64,000 bases of DNA from Rhynchopus sp. YZ270_cl-10 (GCA_964035575.1 OZ037900.1:930001-994000); one strand, 5' to 3'; shown: positions 21,306 through 31,662, counted from the first letter of the stretch. Notes: generated from the sequence alone by a model not told the origin. Program-made: numbers and translations.

Positions 21306-22734
21306 TTTTATTGTATCGACCATCACTTTACACCTGGTACTAAGATTTTTCTTCTTACCATTGAAGGCCCCATGATGTTCCTGTGTAAGGTATGTCTTCT
21401 ATGCGGTCAGAGGGGGGAAAAGAATGAGAAAAAGTTGGGGGAAATTCATCGCAAAAAGTAGAGTTGAAATACAAAGCCCTCTCGTGAACAGTGTACCTTG
21501 GTATGACCGGCTGTACCGGAGGGGGAAATATATTAGGGGTCCTCCCTAAAACTCCCGCTTTTTTTTGGGAGGAGGGGAACTCCCTTCGCTTGGAATAGGC
21601 TTTGCGTGGAGTGGGAAATCCGCGAGCACCAGACAATGATCGGTTTCCCGCTGCGTTGGTTGGACATGCTGGAGGGTGACGTTTTGTGTTGATGGCATGA
21701 CATCGAGCAGGGACTGCGAGGCGAGCACATAATCAACGCGCACACCATACACACTTGTTGCCAGAGGGATCGGACGGGCTGCGTCATCCACCAACGACAT
21801 TGTATCCACACAACCACTCTCCCGCAGGGTCGACGCGACACGGTAGTCTGCAGGAGACACCCCTGCACGCTCCCGCCTCATGATGACATCTGCAAGCTCC
21901 GCCTCTGAATAATCGCTGTGCGTCAAACTGTTCAGATCCCCTGCGATCATCCACCCATCTATCGTGGGCACATCATCACCCACCACAGGGGTGCCCTCTT
22001 CCTTCTGTGTACCACCTTCACCTTCACCTTCACCCTCTCCCCTCCGCCTTGCCGTTAACGTCTTCACCGCAGCATTGTAGCCCGCCAACGCGGTTTGTCG
22101 CAACTGTGCAGAAATCTCTGCACGGTGTGCGGCGGATACGCCACCTTCTGCAGAAGACACCTTCCGCGAAACGGCGCGGGGTACCGTTGTAAAGGGTGGC
22201 GTGTGTTTGGGGTCTTTGGTGGGATACGCATCAATCTCTTTTAATAGAACGTCCAGCTGCGCGAGACGGGTGTCTTCTGAGAGGTGGTCGAGATGGGTGC
22301 AGGCTAAGACAATGTGGCGAGGGACGGTTCCGTTTTGGAGGATTTCAAATCGGACAAGACTTGCGGCACGTGTCTCTGTGCCGCCACAGGAGGCGAAGGA
22401 CATAGAAAGGCTTTGGATGTGGGTTGCCACAGCAAGGCCGCCACGCAGTACTAGAATGCAGTTGAAGAGACCGTAGTCGGACTGTGCGGAGGCAACGAGA
22501 CTCATTCCCAGGGTGCGTGCAAACTCATCCGTCGGTTCGAGGCAGGTGACCTCCTGCAGGCACAGCAGATCCGGAAGGTCCCCTTGGGTCGCAGCCACAA
22601 CAAAGTCGGCCACCTTCTTCATTCCACCAAAGAACACACGCACGTTCAGGGTGGCGACGCGAAGTGCGCCTGGTGTTCGTGGCAACGCATTGTCCCCTGG
22701 CGCCGTTCTGAATGGAGCAACCATAGTGTATTCT
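21306..22734. repeat. Tandem segmental duplication, unit 1
   Basis: This block recurs almost identically at 23521-24971. It includes the 3' flank with an S2 copy (21462-21530) and the whole endonuclease-family coding region down to just past its start codon. The right break lies at the sequence ATTCTAGGCCAGAAG versus ATTCTGGGCAGGAAG. Confidence 0.9.
21546..22724 (-). CDS. Endonuclease/exonuclease/phosphatase (EEP) family protein, copy 1
   Basis: The start MVAPFRTAPGD at 22724 is the first Met shared by both copies, giving 392 residues. An in-frame upstream ATG at 22790 exists in this copy only. EEP motifs are in order: LRVATLNV (Asn), DLLCLQEV (metal-binding Glu), ACTHLDHLSED, WMIAGDLNSLTHSDY (Asp/Asn), GVRVDYVLAS and the terminal ETDHCLVLADFPL (Asp-His pair). 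These are the active-site residues of Mg-dependent phosphodiesterases such as nocturnin, TDP2 and sphingomyelinases; I cannot tell which substrate. A Gly/Glu-rich insert (GEGEGEGG) sits before the GDLNS motif. The C terminus is basic (PPPKKKREF). Confidence 0.85.
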   Translation of the reverse strand: MVAPFRTAPGDNALPRTPGALRVATLNVRVFFGGMKKVADFVVAATQGDLPDLLCLQEVTCLEPTDEFARTLGMSLVASAQSDYGLFNCILVLRGGLAVATHIQSLSMSFASCGGTETRAASLVRFEILQNGTVPRHIVLACTHLDHLSEDTRLAQLDVLLKEIDAYPTKDPKHTPPFTTVPRAVSRKVSSAEGGVSAAHRAEISAQLRQTALAGYNAAVKTLTARRRGEGEGEGEGGTQKEEGTPVVGDDVPTIDGWMIAGDLNSLTHSDYSEAELADVIMRRERAGVSPADYRVASTLRESGCVDTMSLVDDAARPIPLATSVYGVRVDYVLASQSLLDVMPSTQNVTLQHVQPTQRETDHCLVLADFPLHAKPIPSEGSSPPPKKKREF

Positions 22735-22799
22735 AGGCCAGAAGTCCACTTTGCCATCTTTCTCGAGAAAAAACGAGATACGATAGCCATTGGCTAGAT

Positions 22800-23520
22800 A
22801 TGTTGGCTACCTAAAATATAATAAAAAATAGTACTGCTCAAAAAGACGTGACTCACTTTACACACACATCCTTAACACGCTCTTCATCCAACGGGGACCA
22901 CTCTGGGTCTGACACCCATCCAAAGTTATGAAGGATTCAAAGATGCAAACGCCACCACGGACGGATGCAACAGTGTTCGTTTTAAGACTATATTGGGAGA
23001 GGAGTGGGGGGAGGGACCACATCTAAGGGGGGAAAGTAAAAGGGGAAAAAACAGAATGGGGGAGAGTGGTGTTTCTTGCGATACCCAAGAGAAAGTACTT
23101 GTGGCTCTTTGCCTCAAAGGTTCGTGTTGCATTGAAGCATCCACACTACACCAATGCACAATAAGACGGCAAAACATTGTTTTCTTTCTGTTCTCAATAA
23201 ATTGTTGGGTAGGTTGACATCAGAATATAGACACTAAGCACCTCAAAAGCACATCATTTATCACAAGAAACACAAAAACAAATTCAAGGTCATCAAAAAA
23301 AAAAGCTGGTTAGAATGCTTTCCAGACGACACATCACCTTACACAGAGACCCTGTCAGGCTCATTGATGTGCCAATAACATATCAGAACCTTGCAGGGCC
23401 ACCGTATACACTCTTCTTTCCCCAACCTTTGGAACTCTTGTAAATATTTCACCTTTTTTTTGTTTTTTTTGAAAACTTGGTTTTAGTGTAGACACCCGAA
23501 GATGAACTCCACTATTTTTT
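22800..23520. other. Spacer between the duplicated EEP genes
   Basis: There is no credible coding region. It contains an inverted S3 repeat copy near 23472-23518 and T-rich DNA. The upstream regions of the two EEP copies differ, so their promoters are probably not shared. Confidence 0.55.
23472..23518 (-). repeat. S3 interspersed repeat
   Basis: On the minus strand: ATAGTGGAGTTCATCTTCGG, then GTGTCTACACTAAAACCAAG and TTTTCAA. Other copies lie near 31618, 46019, 48241 and 60797. Confidence 0.7.
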
Positions 23521-24971
23521 TTATTGTATCGACCATCACTTTACACCTGGTACTAAGATTTTTCTTTTTTGCCATTGAAGGCCCCATGATGTTCCTGTGT
23601 AAGGTATGTCTTCTATGCGGTCAGAGGGGGGAAAAGAATGAGAAAAAGTTGGGGGAAATTCATCGCAAAAAGTAGAGTTGAAATACAAAGCCCTCTTGTG
23701 AACAGTGTACCTTGGTATATGACCGGCTGTACCAGGGGGGGGAATATATTAGGGGTCCTCCCTAAAACTCTCGCTTTTTTTTGGGAGGAGGGGAGCTCCC
23801 TTCGCTTGGAATAGGCTTTGAGTGGAGTGGGAAATCCGCGAGCACCAGACAATGATCGGTTTCCCGCTGCGTTGGTTGGACATGCTGGAGGGTGACGTTT
23901 TGTGTTGATGGCATGACATCGAGCAGGGACTGCGAGGCGAGCACATAATCAACACGCACACCGTACACACTTGTTGCCAGAGGGATCGGACGGGCTGCGT
24001 CCAGCAACGACATTGTATCCACACAACCACTCTCCTGCAGGGTCGACGCGACACGGTAGTCTGCAGGAGACACCCCTGCACGCTCCCGCCTCATGATGAC
24101 ATCTGCAAGCTCCGCCTCTGAATAATCGCTGTGCGTCAAACTGTTCAGATCCCCTGCGATCATCCACCCATCTATCGTGGGCACATCATCACCCACCACG
24201 GTGCCCTCTTCCTTCTGTGTGCCACCTTCACCTTCACCTTCACCCTCTCCCCTCCGCCTTGCCGTTAACGTCTTCACCGCAGCATTGTAGCCCGCCAACG
24301 AAAGACTCCCCTTCTCATAACACAACGCGGTTTGTCGCAACTGTGCAGAAATCTCTGCACGGTGTGCGGCGGATACGCCACCTTCTGCAGAAGACACCTT
24401 CCGCGAAACGGCGCGGGGTACCGTTGTAAAGGGTGGCGTGTGTTTGGGGTCTTTGGTGGGATACGCGTCAATCTCTTTTAATAGAACGTCAAGCTGCGCG
24501 AGACGGGTGTCTTCTGAGAGGTGGTCGAGATGGGTGCAGGCTAAGACAATGTGGCGAGGGACGGTTCCGTTTTGGAGGATTTCAAATCGGACAAGACTTG
24601 CGGCACGTGTCTCTGTGCCGCCACAGGAGGCGAAGGACATAGAAAGGCTTTGGATGTGGGTTGCCACAGCAAGGCCGCCACGCAGTACTAGAATGCAGTT
24701 GAAGAGACCGTAGTCGGACTGTGCGGAGGCAACGAGACTCATTCCCAGGGTGCGTGCAAACTCATCCGTCGGTTCGAGGCAGGTGACCTCCTGCAGGCAC
24801 AGCAGATCCGGAAGGTCCCCTTGGGTCGCAGCCACAACAAAGTCGGCCACCTTCTTCATTCCACCAAAGAACCCAAGCACGTTCAGGGTGGCGACGCGAA
24901 GTGCGCCTGGTGTTCGTGGCAACGCATTGTCTCCTGGCGCCGTTCTGAATGGAGCAACCATAGTGTATTCT
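23521..24971. repeat. Tandem segmental duplication, unit 2
   Basis: This is the second copy of the block at 21306-22734, with few substitutions. It has one 24-nt in-frame insertion near 24300-24324 and small deletions elsewhere. The high identity points to a recent event. Confidence 0.9.
23762..24961 (-). CDS. EEP family protein, copy 2
   Basis: 399 residues from the shared start MVAPFRTAPGD at 24961. All EEP motifs listed for copy 1 are kept (LQEV, GDLNS, GVRVDYVLAS, ETDHCLVL). It differs by an inserted LCYEKGSLS-type segment before AGYNAAVKT, one residue lost in the acidic insert, and a few substitutions (for example NVLGFFGG where copy 1 has NVRVFFGG). The 5' flank is unlike that of copy 1. 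Both copies read as intact genes. Confidence 0.85.
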   Translation of the reverse strand: MVAPFRTAPGDNALPRTPGALRVATLNVLGFFGGMKKVADFVVAATQGDLPDLLCLQEVTCLEPTDEFARTLGMSLVASAQSDYGLFNCILVLRGGLAVATHIQSLSMSFASCGGTETRAASLVRFEILQNGTVPRHIVLACTHLDHLSEDTRLAQLDVLLKEIDAYPTKDPKHTPPFTTVPRAVSRKVSSAEGGVSAAHRAEISAQLRQTALCYEKGSLSLAGYNAAVKTLTARRRGEGEGEGEGGTQKEEGTVVGDDVPTIDGWMIAGDLNSLTHSDYSEAELADVIMRRERAGVSPADYRVASTLQESGCVDTMSLLDAARPIPLATSVYGVRVDYVLASQSLLDVMPSTQNVTLQHVQPTQRETDHCLVLADFPLHSKPIPSEGSSPPPKKKREF

Positions 24972-25098
24972 GGGCAGGAAGTAGGTTGTGGGTAGGAGGG
25001 AGAGAGGGAAAAAAAAAATGGGGTCATTTTTTTTAGTATTCTATACCACGTTACCTGTGGAGATCACTCCTCAAAAGTAATGGGTGTTACCTCGCTGT

Positions 25099-26073
25099 TC
25101 ACGCAGCAGCGGTGGTCCTGTAGGACTGGCCATGGTTCATTTCACCGCGTGTCGTACCGGCTTCCAGCAGACGGTTCTGCTGGACTTTGTCCTGGAAGCG
25201 ATACATCTGTCCGATCTGGGTGTACCCACCAGCCGAGTCTGAATGACCTGTGTACCCTGATACGCACCGGAGCTCTCCGTTCATTGCAAACCCAGAATAC
25301 CGCAAGTCATCCGTTTGTATCATACGCATCCCCAACACCACGCAAGCCGCCAGAATCAACATAATCGTCACATGCCGTTTTATCAAATATGTGTACTGGA
25401 TATCTTCGTGCTGTCGCTGTAGGGGGGAAGAGGAGGGGGGTGGGGGATTGTTTTGATAAAATAGAAGTTAAATTCTAGAATTTCAGGCACGATGTAAAGG
25501 GGTGGGGGTGGTGGGGGGAGGGAAAACTTTTGACAGATAACAATAAGCAATACTATTATGTTACAACAATTCTTTTTGCTTGAACAAAGATACTTGAGGT
25601 GATCCAGCGCACACTTTTCCACACTTTTTCACACCGTGAAAACATGTGAAAATAAGTGAAAACGTGTGAAACCAAGGTGAAAATGTGTGAAACCAAGTGA
25701 AAATATGTGAAACCATGTGAAAACATGTGAAACCAAGTGAAAATGTGTGAAACCATGTGAAAATATGTGAAACCAAGTGAAACCATGTGAAAACATGTGA
25801 AACCAAGTGAAAATGTGTGAAACCATGTGAAAACACCAAGTTTTTTTTCTGGTGGATTTTACTCAGAGTGCGTGAAGCAGTTTTTTTTTCACTTTCGTAC
25901 ACACTTTTTCACACCGTGAAAACATGTGAAAATAAGTGAAAACGTGTGAAAGCAAGGTGAAAATGTGTGAAACCAAGTGAAAATATGTGAAACCATGTGA
26001 AAATGTGGGAAAAGGTGTGAAACCAAGTGAAAATGTGTGAAAAAGCGTGAGACTGGATCACCTCAATACTGCA

Positions 26074-26113
<40 letters not shown>

Positions 26114-29100
26114 ACTATTTATTCACCTCCTTTTAGCGGGGTTTTATTTTGTGATAACTTCACGCATTTTTTTCCCAGGCGAGGGCTACTTAATTTGCCG
26201 AGCGAAGCGAGGCAAATTGAGTGCACGAGCCTGGGAAAAAAATAAGTGAAGTATCGCAAAATAATCCGCTAAAAGGAGGTGAATACGTAATTTTATTTCA
26301 CGGGAAATAAAGTATACGAAAGGATTTGGCACTTTTAGCGTGACTTATTTATTGTGCAATAACTAACGAGTATGTGTCCTCACAGGAAGCTCTCAGGGAA
26401 AAAAAAAAAAAAAGAGCGTGAAAAAAAAAAAAAAAAAGCTCTCATTACCCTCCCGCCAGCGCTACCGGGTCCCGCGGACCTCTAGATAGGCCCACTGAGG
26501 GGCTGGCGGGATTGAGGAGGCTGGAGGGAGGCTAAAAAAGGCTGGACGGTCCCTCCAGCCCTACTACCTACATGTACCAAAATTTAGCGTGAAATTATCA
26601 TTAAATAAAATCCCGCTAAAAGTGCCAAATCCTTCGTATACTTTATTTCCCAGGGGAATAAAAAAAAAAAAAAAAAAAAAAAAAAAATAACTATTTATTC
26701 ACCTCCTTTTAGCGGGGTTTTATTTTGTGATAACTTCACGCATTTTTTTCCCAGGCGAGGGCTACTTAATTTGCCGAGCGAAGCGAGGCAAATTGAGTGC
26801 ACGAGCCTGGGAAAAAAATAAGTGAAGTATCGCAAAATAATCCGCTAAAAGGAGGTGAATACGTAATTTTATTTCACGGGAAATAAAGTATACGAAAGGA
26901 TTTGGCACTTTTAGCGTGACTTATTTATTGTGCAATAACTAACGAGTATGTGTCCTCACAGGAAGCTCTCAGGGAAAAAAAAAAAAAAGAGCGTGAAAAA
27001 AAAAAAAAAAAAGCTCTCATTACCAGGGAAGTTCCTAAGTGGGACCGAGAACATGAAATTCTGGATTTTAGTTTTTTTTTCCTTTTTTTTTTTCCTTTTT
27101 TTCCTTAGGGGGCTTTCTTGTGGTTTCTGGTGGGTTTCACTGTAGGTGACACACCACCAGTGTGGTGAAATGGTCGAAACTCTCAAAAGCAAGAGTTTTC
27201 AGGGGGCAAGAAAAAAAAATTGACAACAAAATCCTTCACTGTCCAGGGCTGTACCCCCAATTTTTTTTTTGCCTGCGGCGCCATTTTTCATTTTTTGCTC
27301 TGCAAAAAAGGGTTCGTTGGAAGCTAGATTTTTACACTGTACTCAAATTTTTTTGCCTGCGGCGCCATTTATATTATTTTTTGCTCCGCAAAAAGAGAAG
27401 TGCAACGCCTCACCGTTCATCGGCGGAAGCACTGGTTCCACGGGTTATCGAACCCCAGAGAGCACTTCATTGGCATGCACGCGGTTACCGCGAGGGAGCG
27501 TGTATGCAGGTACAAAATCACTGCCCCATCCAAATAATATTCCCAACGTCTTTGGGGATCCCCTTGCATTTTGCAGCCAAAAATGCAACTAGACCAAAGC
27601 AAAAAGTTCCGCGCGAGTGTAGCGCGCCCGGGTTTGGGACCCCTTTTTGAATTTCGAGGGGCGGTTAAAGTGGGCCCAGAATCACAGTTCTGACACTCAT
27701 TTAGCATTGTGAGCAACTCACTAGTGGTCGTAACCAAAATTTGTATCAATCAAGAACTTGTCCATTTTCTCGAAATGACCCCACTACAGTGAGGGTAGAG
27801 CTCGGAAAGCCCGAAAAAGGGCAAAAAACCCCACCCAAAAAAAGGAAAAAAACGGGAACATAAATCCAGAATTTTGCTGTTTTTTCCGAGAACAAGGAAC
27901 AACCCTGCTCATTACCCTCCCGCCAGCGCTACCGGGTCCCGCGGACCCCTAGATAGGCCCGCTGAGGGGCTGGCGGGATTGAGGAGGCTGGAGGGAGGCT
28001 AAAAAAGGCTGGACGGTCCCTCCAGCCCTACTACCTACATGTACCAAAATTTAGCGTGAAATTATCATTAAATAAAATCCCGCTAAAAGTGCCAAATCCT
28101 TCGTATACTTTATTTCCCAGGGGAATAAAAAAAAAAAAAAAAACATTGCCCTGGAAGGGCTTGCTGACGTTGTCTGGGATAATATTTTCTTGAGCCAAAA
28201 TATTCACAAAAAAAAGATCTACATACTATATACGCTTCTTCTGTTTCGTTGAATTTGAGCCCCAGCCATTTGTTTGCACTTTGCATGACTGCGTCTTTGA
28301 CGACAACACGACGGAGTTCGCGTGAAGCATAAAGCGCGGTTTCGGAGTTGTACTCGGCAAGACCCTTTTCGTTGAGGATTGAGTCACGTTCGAGCAGACG
28401 CAGGTCACGCCTTTCAAAGTAGTACCGTGTTGCTGCCTTGTCGAATAGCGACTCACGCGTTTCATCAAATCCAGGCAAACGGTTCGCGGCAAACAGAAGC
28501 AGGTCTGGTGTCTCCAGCTCCGCAGGTGTCGCTGAAATGTAGTCCGTCGAACGACCATAGTTTGTCAGCTCAAACTGTCAAAGGGGAAAATGAATATTAA
28601 GGTGGCCAAAAAAAGGTACACTTTTGTGGACTTCTAGTAGACTTCTAAAGGGGATTATACCGAGGGGGTAAAAAAAATTCCGCTCACTTTGCAGAGCGTA
28701 CACATCCGAAAACATGTACACGTGTCTTGAAATACAAAACCCTCTCATGACAGTGTATCTTTCTTTGGTGCGTGACCAGCGTGGGGGTAGACTCACAACA
28801 TGCTCTCCCTATATCATTGAAGTAAAGCAGTGGCTACACCTCAAGGAAAACCCGGCGAGGGTTCTATTTGATGCGTTGTCCGTTTTATTGAGACTAAAAT
28901 TAAAACCGCCCATTAGGGTGTTTCACAAAAAGGGGACATACACTGTTTCTACGTTCAAAGGCATAGAGAGACTTCTGTTTTGCCCCGGGGATTCCGAGGG
29001 AGTATTTGTTGACACCTTCAATTTTGCCGCTTCGTGCTTCGGCGGCAAGGCTGCTGAAGGGGTTCTTCTGGAGGGCGTGGGGCACGCCGTCTGTGAAGTC

Positions 29101-29493
29101 AAGGATATGACCCTCGACGTGCGCTGTGGGCTCGTCTGGGGGACTGTATTTGAACAGAATTTGGTTGTTCCCGTCGGAGTCCAACGAGGTGTACATGTTC
29201 TGCGCGGAGTAGTCGCGTTTCGCCATATCGCTCGCCTGCTTCTTCGTCAATTTGTTCTCGTCCACGGTGATCTCATGCCCAGTGTCGCCCACTAAATTCG
29301 GCATATCCTTCGACAAATTGTTTTTTGATGCGTGCACAGGCTTGGCAGGCACCTCTGCATTCGCCTTTGGTACAATGCCGTCCGCTTTCACATTGGAAGG
29401 TGGAGGTGATGTTGGTGTTGGTGGAGGTGCTGTCCCAGTGCTTTTGCATCTTCTGCACTTTGTGAAGACACCCCTCGCAGAAGAGGGGCGCAT
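25099..29493 (-). CDS. Unrecognised single-pass membrane protein, three exons
   Basis: Exon 1 is 29493-28942 (donor GTATGT), exon 2 28574-28227 (acceptor TTTGACAG, donor GTATGT) and exon 3 25416-25099 (acceptor CCCTACAG). All junctions are in phase 0, giving 405 residues. The N terminus has a CRRC motif and a Pro/Thr linker. Exon 2 encodes a charged helical region (SLFDKAATRYYFERRDLRLL and following). Exon 3 begins with a hydrophobic segment (HVTIMLILAACVVLGMRM) and then a tail of about 80 residues. I do not recognise the family. The arrangement would fit a cytosolic helical domain before one membrane span. Intron 2 is 2810 nt and contains a family A element, a 576-bp repeat dimer and a hAT-like element. 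Confidence 0.72.
25595..26065 (-). mobile_element. Family A mini-element, long copy with 10-bp GTGAAA array
   Basis: The ends are TGAGGTGATCCAG and CTGGATCACCTCA, with direct repeats ATACT (25590-25594 and 26066-26070). The interior has two blocks of GTGAAA-centred units in an almost exact 10-bp register (25625-25835 and 25910-26045), separated by a unique centre (about 25837-25900). The second block repeats the start of the first, so the interior itself was duplicated. There are no genes. It lies in intron 2 of the three-exon membrane-protein gene. Confidence 0.9.
26112..28128. repeat. Tandem dimer of a 576-bp hairpin-rich unit
   Basis: Unit 1 covers about 26112-26687. Unit 2 covers about 26688-28128 and is interrupted by the hAT-like element at 27024-27907. 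Each unit holds several nested inverted repeats. One is CACCTCCTTTTAGCGGGG to CCGCTAAAAGGAGGTG with an inner CCCAGGC/GCCTGGG stem. Another is GTATACGAAAGGATTTGGCA with its complement near the unit end. There are also CCCGCCAGC/GCTGGCGGG and GGCTGGAGGGA/TCCCTCCAGCC stems. Units are joined through 27-35 A residues. No ORF is recognisable. It could be a structured non-coding element or a foldback transposon; the class is unknown. Confidence 0.8.
27024..27907 (+). mobile_element. hAT-like non-autonomous element inserted in the repeat dimer
   Basis: It begins CAGGGAAGTTCCTAAG and ends CAAGGAACAACCCTG (inverse CAGGGTTGTTCCTTG), with the 8-bp duplication CTCATTAC at 27016-27023 and 27908-27915. The CAGGG ends and 8-bp TSD fit the hAT superfamily. 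The uninterrupted unit 1 gives the empty site. The interior carries two related blocks containing CCTGCGGCGCCATTT and TTTTTGCTCYGCAAAA. ORFs in it show no transposase motifs. Confidence 0.87.
28724..28790 (-). repeat. S2 repeat, diverged copy in an intron
   Basis: CTTGAAATACAAAACCCTCT followed by CATGACAGTGTATC and TGACCAGC resembles the inverse of the S2 3' half. It lies in intron 1 of the three-exon membrane-protein gene. Confidence 0.55.
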
Positions 29494-29585
29494 GGTCGAA
29501 GGGGTGGAGGGGGGGAGTTCCTGAATAGCGTGGATGACTAGAGAGGGGAGGGGAGGGGGAGAGTGATTTGAGTTTAAAAAAAGTT

Positions 29586-29712
29586 TACTTGAAATACAAC
29601 AGCCCTCTCATGAACAGTGTACCTTTGGTACAATGACCGGGTGTACCGGGAGGGTGGATACCCAACCATGCAAGTCATCCATCCATTTCGTGGTGTACAT
29701 CTGGAAAAAAAA
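29586..29712 (-). repeat. S2 repeat copy
   Basis: On the minus strand it reads CAGATGTACACCACGAAATG, then a CATGGTTGGGTATCCACCC block and GAGAGGGCTGTTGTATTTCA. It keeps the 5' extension CACGAAATGGATG seen at 35690 and 36445. Confidence 0.7.
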
Positions 29713-29719
29713 ATATATA

Positions 29720-31027
29720 TGAATGAAAAAAAGGCTCCCACTTTTTTTTTGTTGAAATCACACTGGAGAAAATAATCCCCTTGTTCTTGTTCCTCCCCGA
29801 CTACTGTGTTTGGGGTGTTGTGCATATGTGCGGAGGTGTGTGGGAGAAACCAAAAAATAGGCAAGAAAAAAGCGGTTTTTTTTTTTTTTTTTTTTTTTTG
29901 TTTATTTTGTATGCTGAACTGAGCACATCTGAGTTCTCAGTTTTCGTCAAAAAACATTTTTTTTTTAAAAAACTCCTGGACTCTTGAAAGATCACAACAC
30001 GGGAACCAACTTTAAAAAAAAAAGAACAGAAAAAAAAAGCATGTAAGATGGCCTACCTCTCACCTCGGTCACCTTATATAAAAAACCGGTTATGTAAGTC
30101 CAGCCGAACCTGTGAGAGAAGACCAATATCATTTCCCTTGCACATAAGAAAAAAAAAAGAGAGAGAATAAATAGGTTGGTAAGATAAGCCGACTCCTCTC
30201 CCGGGGTATCTTGATGAAAAAGTGAAGTTGGCAGTGCAAAAACGCCTCTGGGACGCAGGCACCGACTCCGTGGGCAGGAAGAAGAAGAAAAAAAAAACTG
30301 GCGTATGTGCAGCAAAGCCTTTAAAAAAGCACAGACAAAATCATTCACCCATCTGACCCCTTAAATTTCTCAGGAAAGATACCGAGTATTCATTTTATCC
30401 CATCCCTTGGGGGTAAAAAAAAAAGGGATTTGTAAGATGTGCCCTCCCATGCGATACACATCTCAAAAAAGTATTTTCATCATATGCAATCAAAAGAAAA
30501 GGGGGGGAGAAAAAGTACTGGGAGCTATCTGAGATCATTTGGATTGTTGTGTGGTTGTCTGTGGTTTCTGGTTACATTTTTGCTTCTTTTTTTTTCTTCC
30601 CCATAAAAAAGGCAGGAGAAATGGCATTAACACCAAAAAAACTGTTACCCCCGTGCAAGCCTGGGCACAACACAAAAAAAAAAAAAAAAAAAAAAAAAAA
30701 ACTACAAAAAGAACCCCCCAAAATGTAGAAGAAAAAAACACAGTCCCGGTACTGAGCGAACCAAAGGAGAGAGGGCTAGGGAATAGGGAGTGGGGAACAA
30801 CAATAGATACATTTTTTTTTTTCTTTTTTTGTTGTTTTGTTTTGTTTTTTTTTTTGTCACACACAAAGCAGAGAGAGCCTCACTTTTGACGCCCTATTTT
30901 TTTCCCAAACTCTGGGAGCAAAAAATCAATACTTTTTTTGAACATTCTTTTTTTTTGTTTTTGCTTTTTTTTTGTTGTTGTATTTTAGTTTAAATTTCTT
31001 GCCTCATCTTCGAAATAAACCCTGCCC
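29720..31027. other. Low-complexity stretch without recognised gene
   Basis: It is dominated by poly-A and poly-T runs. S1-like inverted fragments lie near 30040-30075 and 30180-30215. The ORFs are Phe/Lys low complexity. Confidence 0.5.
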
Positions 31028-31572
31028 TTACACAGGCTCACCACTGACAGGAGGGTAGCCTGAATTGTCAAAGCCTCGTTGCGCGCCCCCTGCTGGAGGG
31101 TAGCCTGCGGGTGCACCACCGTACGGCTGCTGTTGGGGCGCACCGTAGGCAGGCTGCTGTGGGTATCCTTGCGGCGGCATCTGCTGCTGCTGCTGAGGGA
31201 ATGCTGGGGGTGCGCCGAAGCCTTGCTGCTGCTGCATCGGTGGGTACCCTGCTGGTGCCTGCTGTGGGTACCCTGCTGGCGCCTGCTGCTGTGGCGGGTA
31301 GCCTCCTGGTGCCTGAGGATATCCCCCTGGTGCCTGCTGCTGTGGCGGGTACCCTGCCGGCGCCTGAGCCTGCTGTGCCGGGTAGCCCGCTGGTGGTGCC
31401 TGGGGGTATCCCCCCGGTGCAGGAGCTCCCTGCGGATACCCAGCCGGAGGTGCCTGCTGGTAGCCAGGCGCAGGGGGGGCGGAGCCTGAGGGGGCAGATC
31501 CTGGGGGGGCAGTGGGGTACCCAGAAGGGGCTGGCGTAGGGGTTGCGGCGGCTGCTCCGGTCTTACCAGGAC
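31028..31572 (-). CDS. C-terminal exon of a PGY-repeat protein
   Basis: The acceptor CTCACCAG leads into an open frame ending at 31028, about 181 codons. The sequence is tandem APAGYPQQ / PGGYPQAP / AYGAPQQQP units ending [10 protein letters not shown]. Such Pro-Gly-Tyr-Gln tails occur in many unrelated proteins (annexins, PLSCR, ESCRT or C2 proteins), often for membrane or condensate interactions. The N-terminal exons are not visible: immediately upstream lie a hAT-like element and the assembly gap. The function is therefore unknown. Confidence 0.6.
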
Positions 31573-31617
31573 CTGGTGAGAGGTGTGTTATTTTTCAACT
31601 TTGTATTAAAATTTGGA

Positions 31618-31662
31618 CTCCCCCCCTTTAGTGTAAATGTATACACTTAAAGATGAGCTCCC
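31618..31662 (-). repeat. S3 repeat, diverged copy
   Basis: On the minus strand: GGAGCTCATCTTTAAGTGTA followed by TACATTTACACTAAAGG, resembling S3. It lies between the PGY exon and the hAT-like element. Confidence 0.5.

Noticed and set aside
25620-26045. CRISPR-like regular array of GTGAAA repeats
   Set aside because: Units are 10 bp without unique spacers, lie inside a transposon-like element with inverted ends, and the DNA is eukaryotic.
25595-26065. Family A-C elements as solo LTRs
   Set aside because: TG...CA ends and 5-bp duplications fit, but 12-16-bp terminal inverted repeats, very short length and array-only interiors do not; no related retroelement is visible.
26120-26140. CACCTCCTTTTAG, and GGATCACCTCA in family A ends, as bacterial 16S rRNA 3'-end fragments
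   Set aside because: The matches are only about 11-13 bp, are part of inverted repeats, and have no flanking rRNA similarity, unlike the 18S fragment at 5956-6018.
27435-27475. GGGTTATCGAACCCC as a tRNA T-arm
   Set aside because: No acceptor, D or anticodon arms fit around it, and it lies within a repeated hAT-like element.
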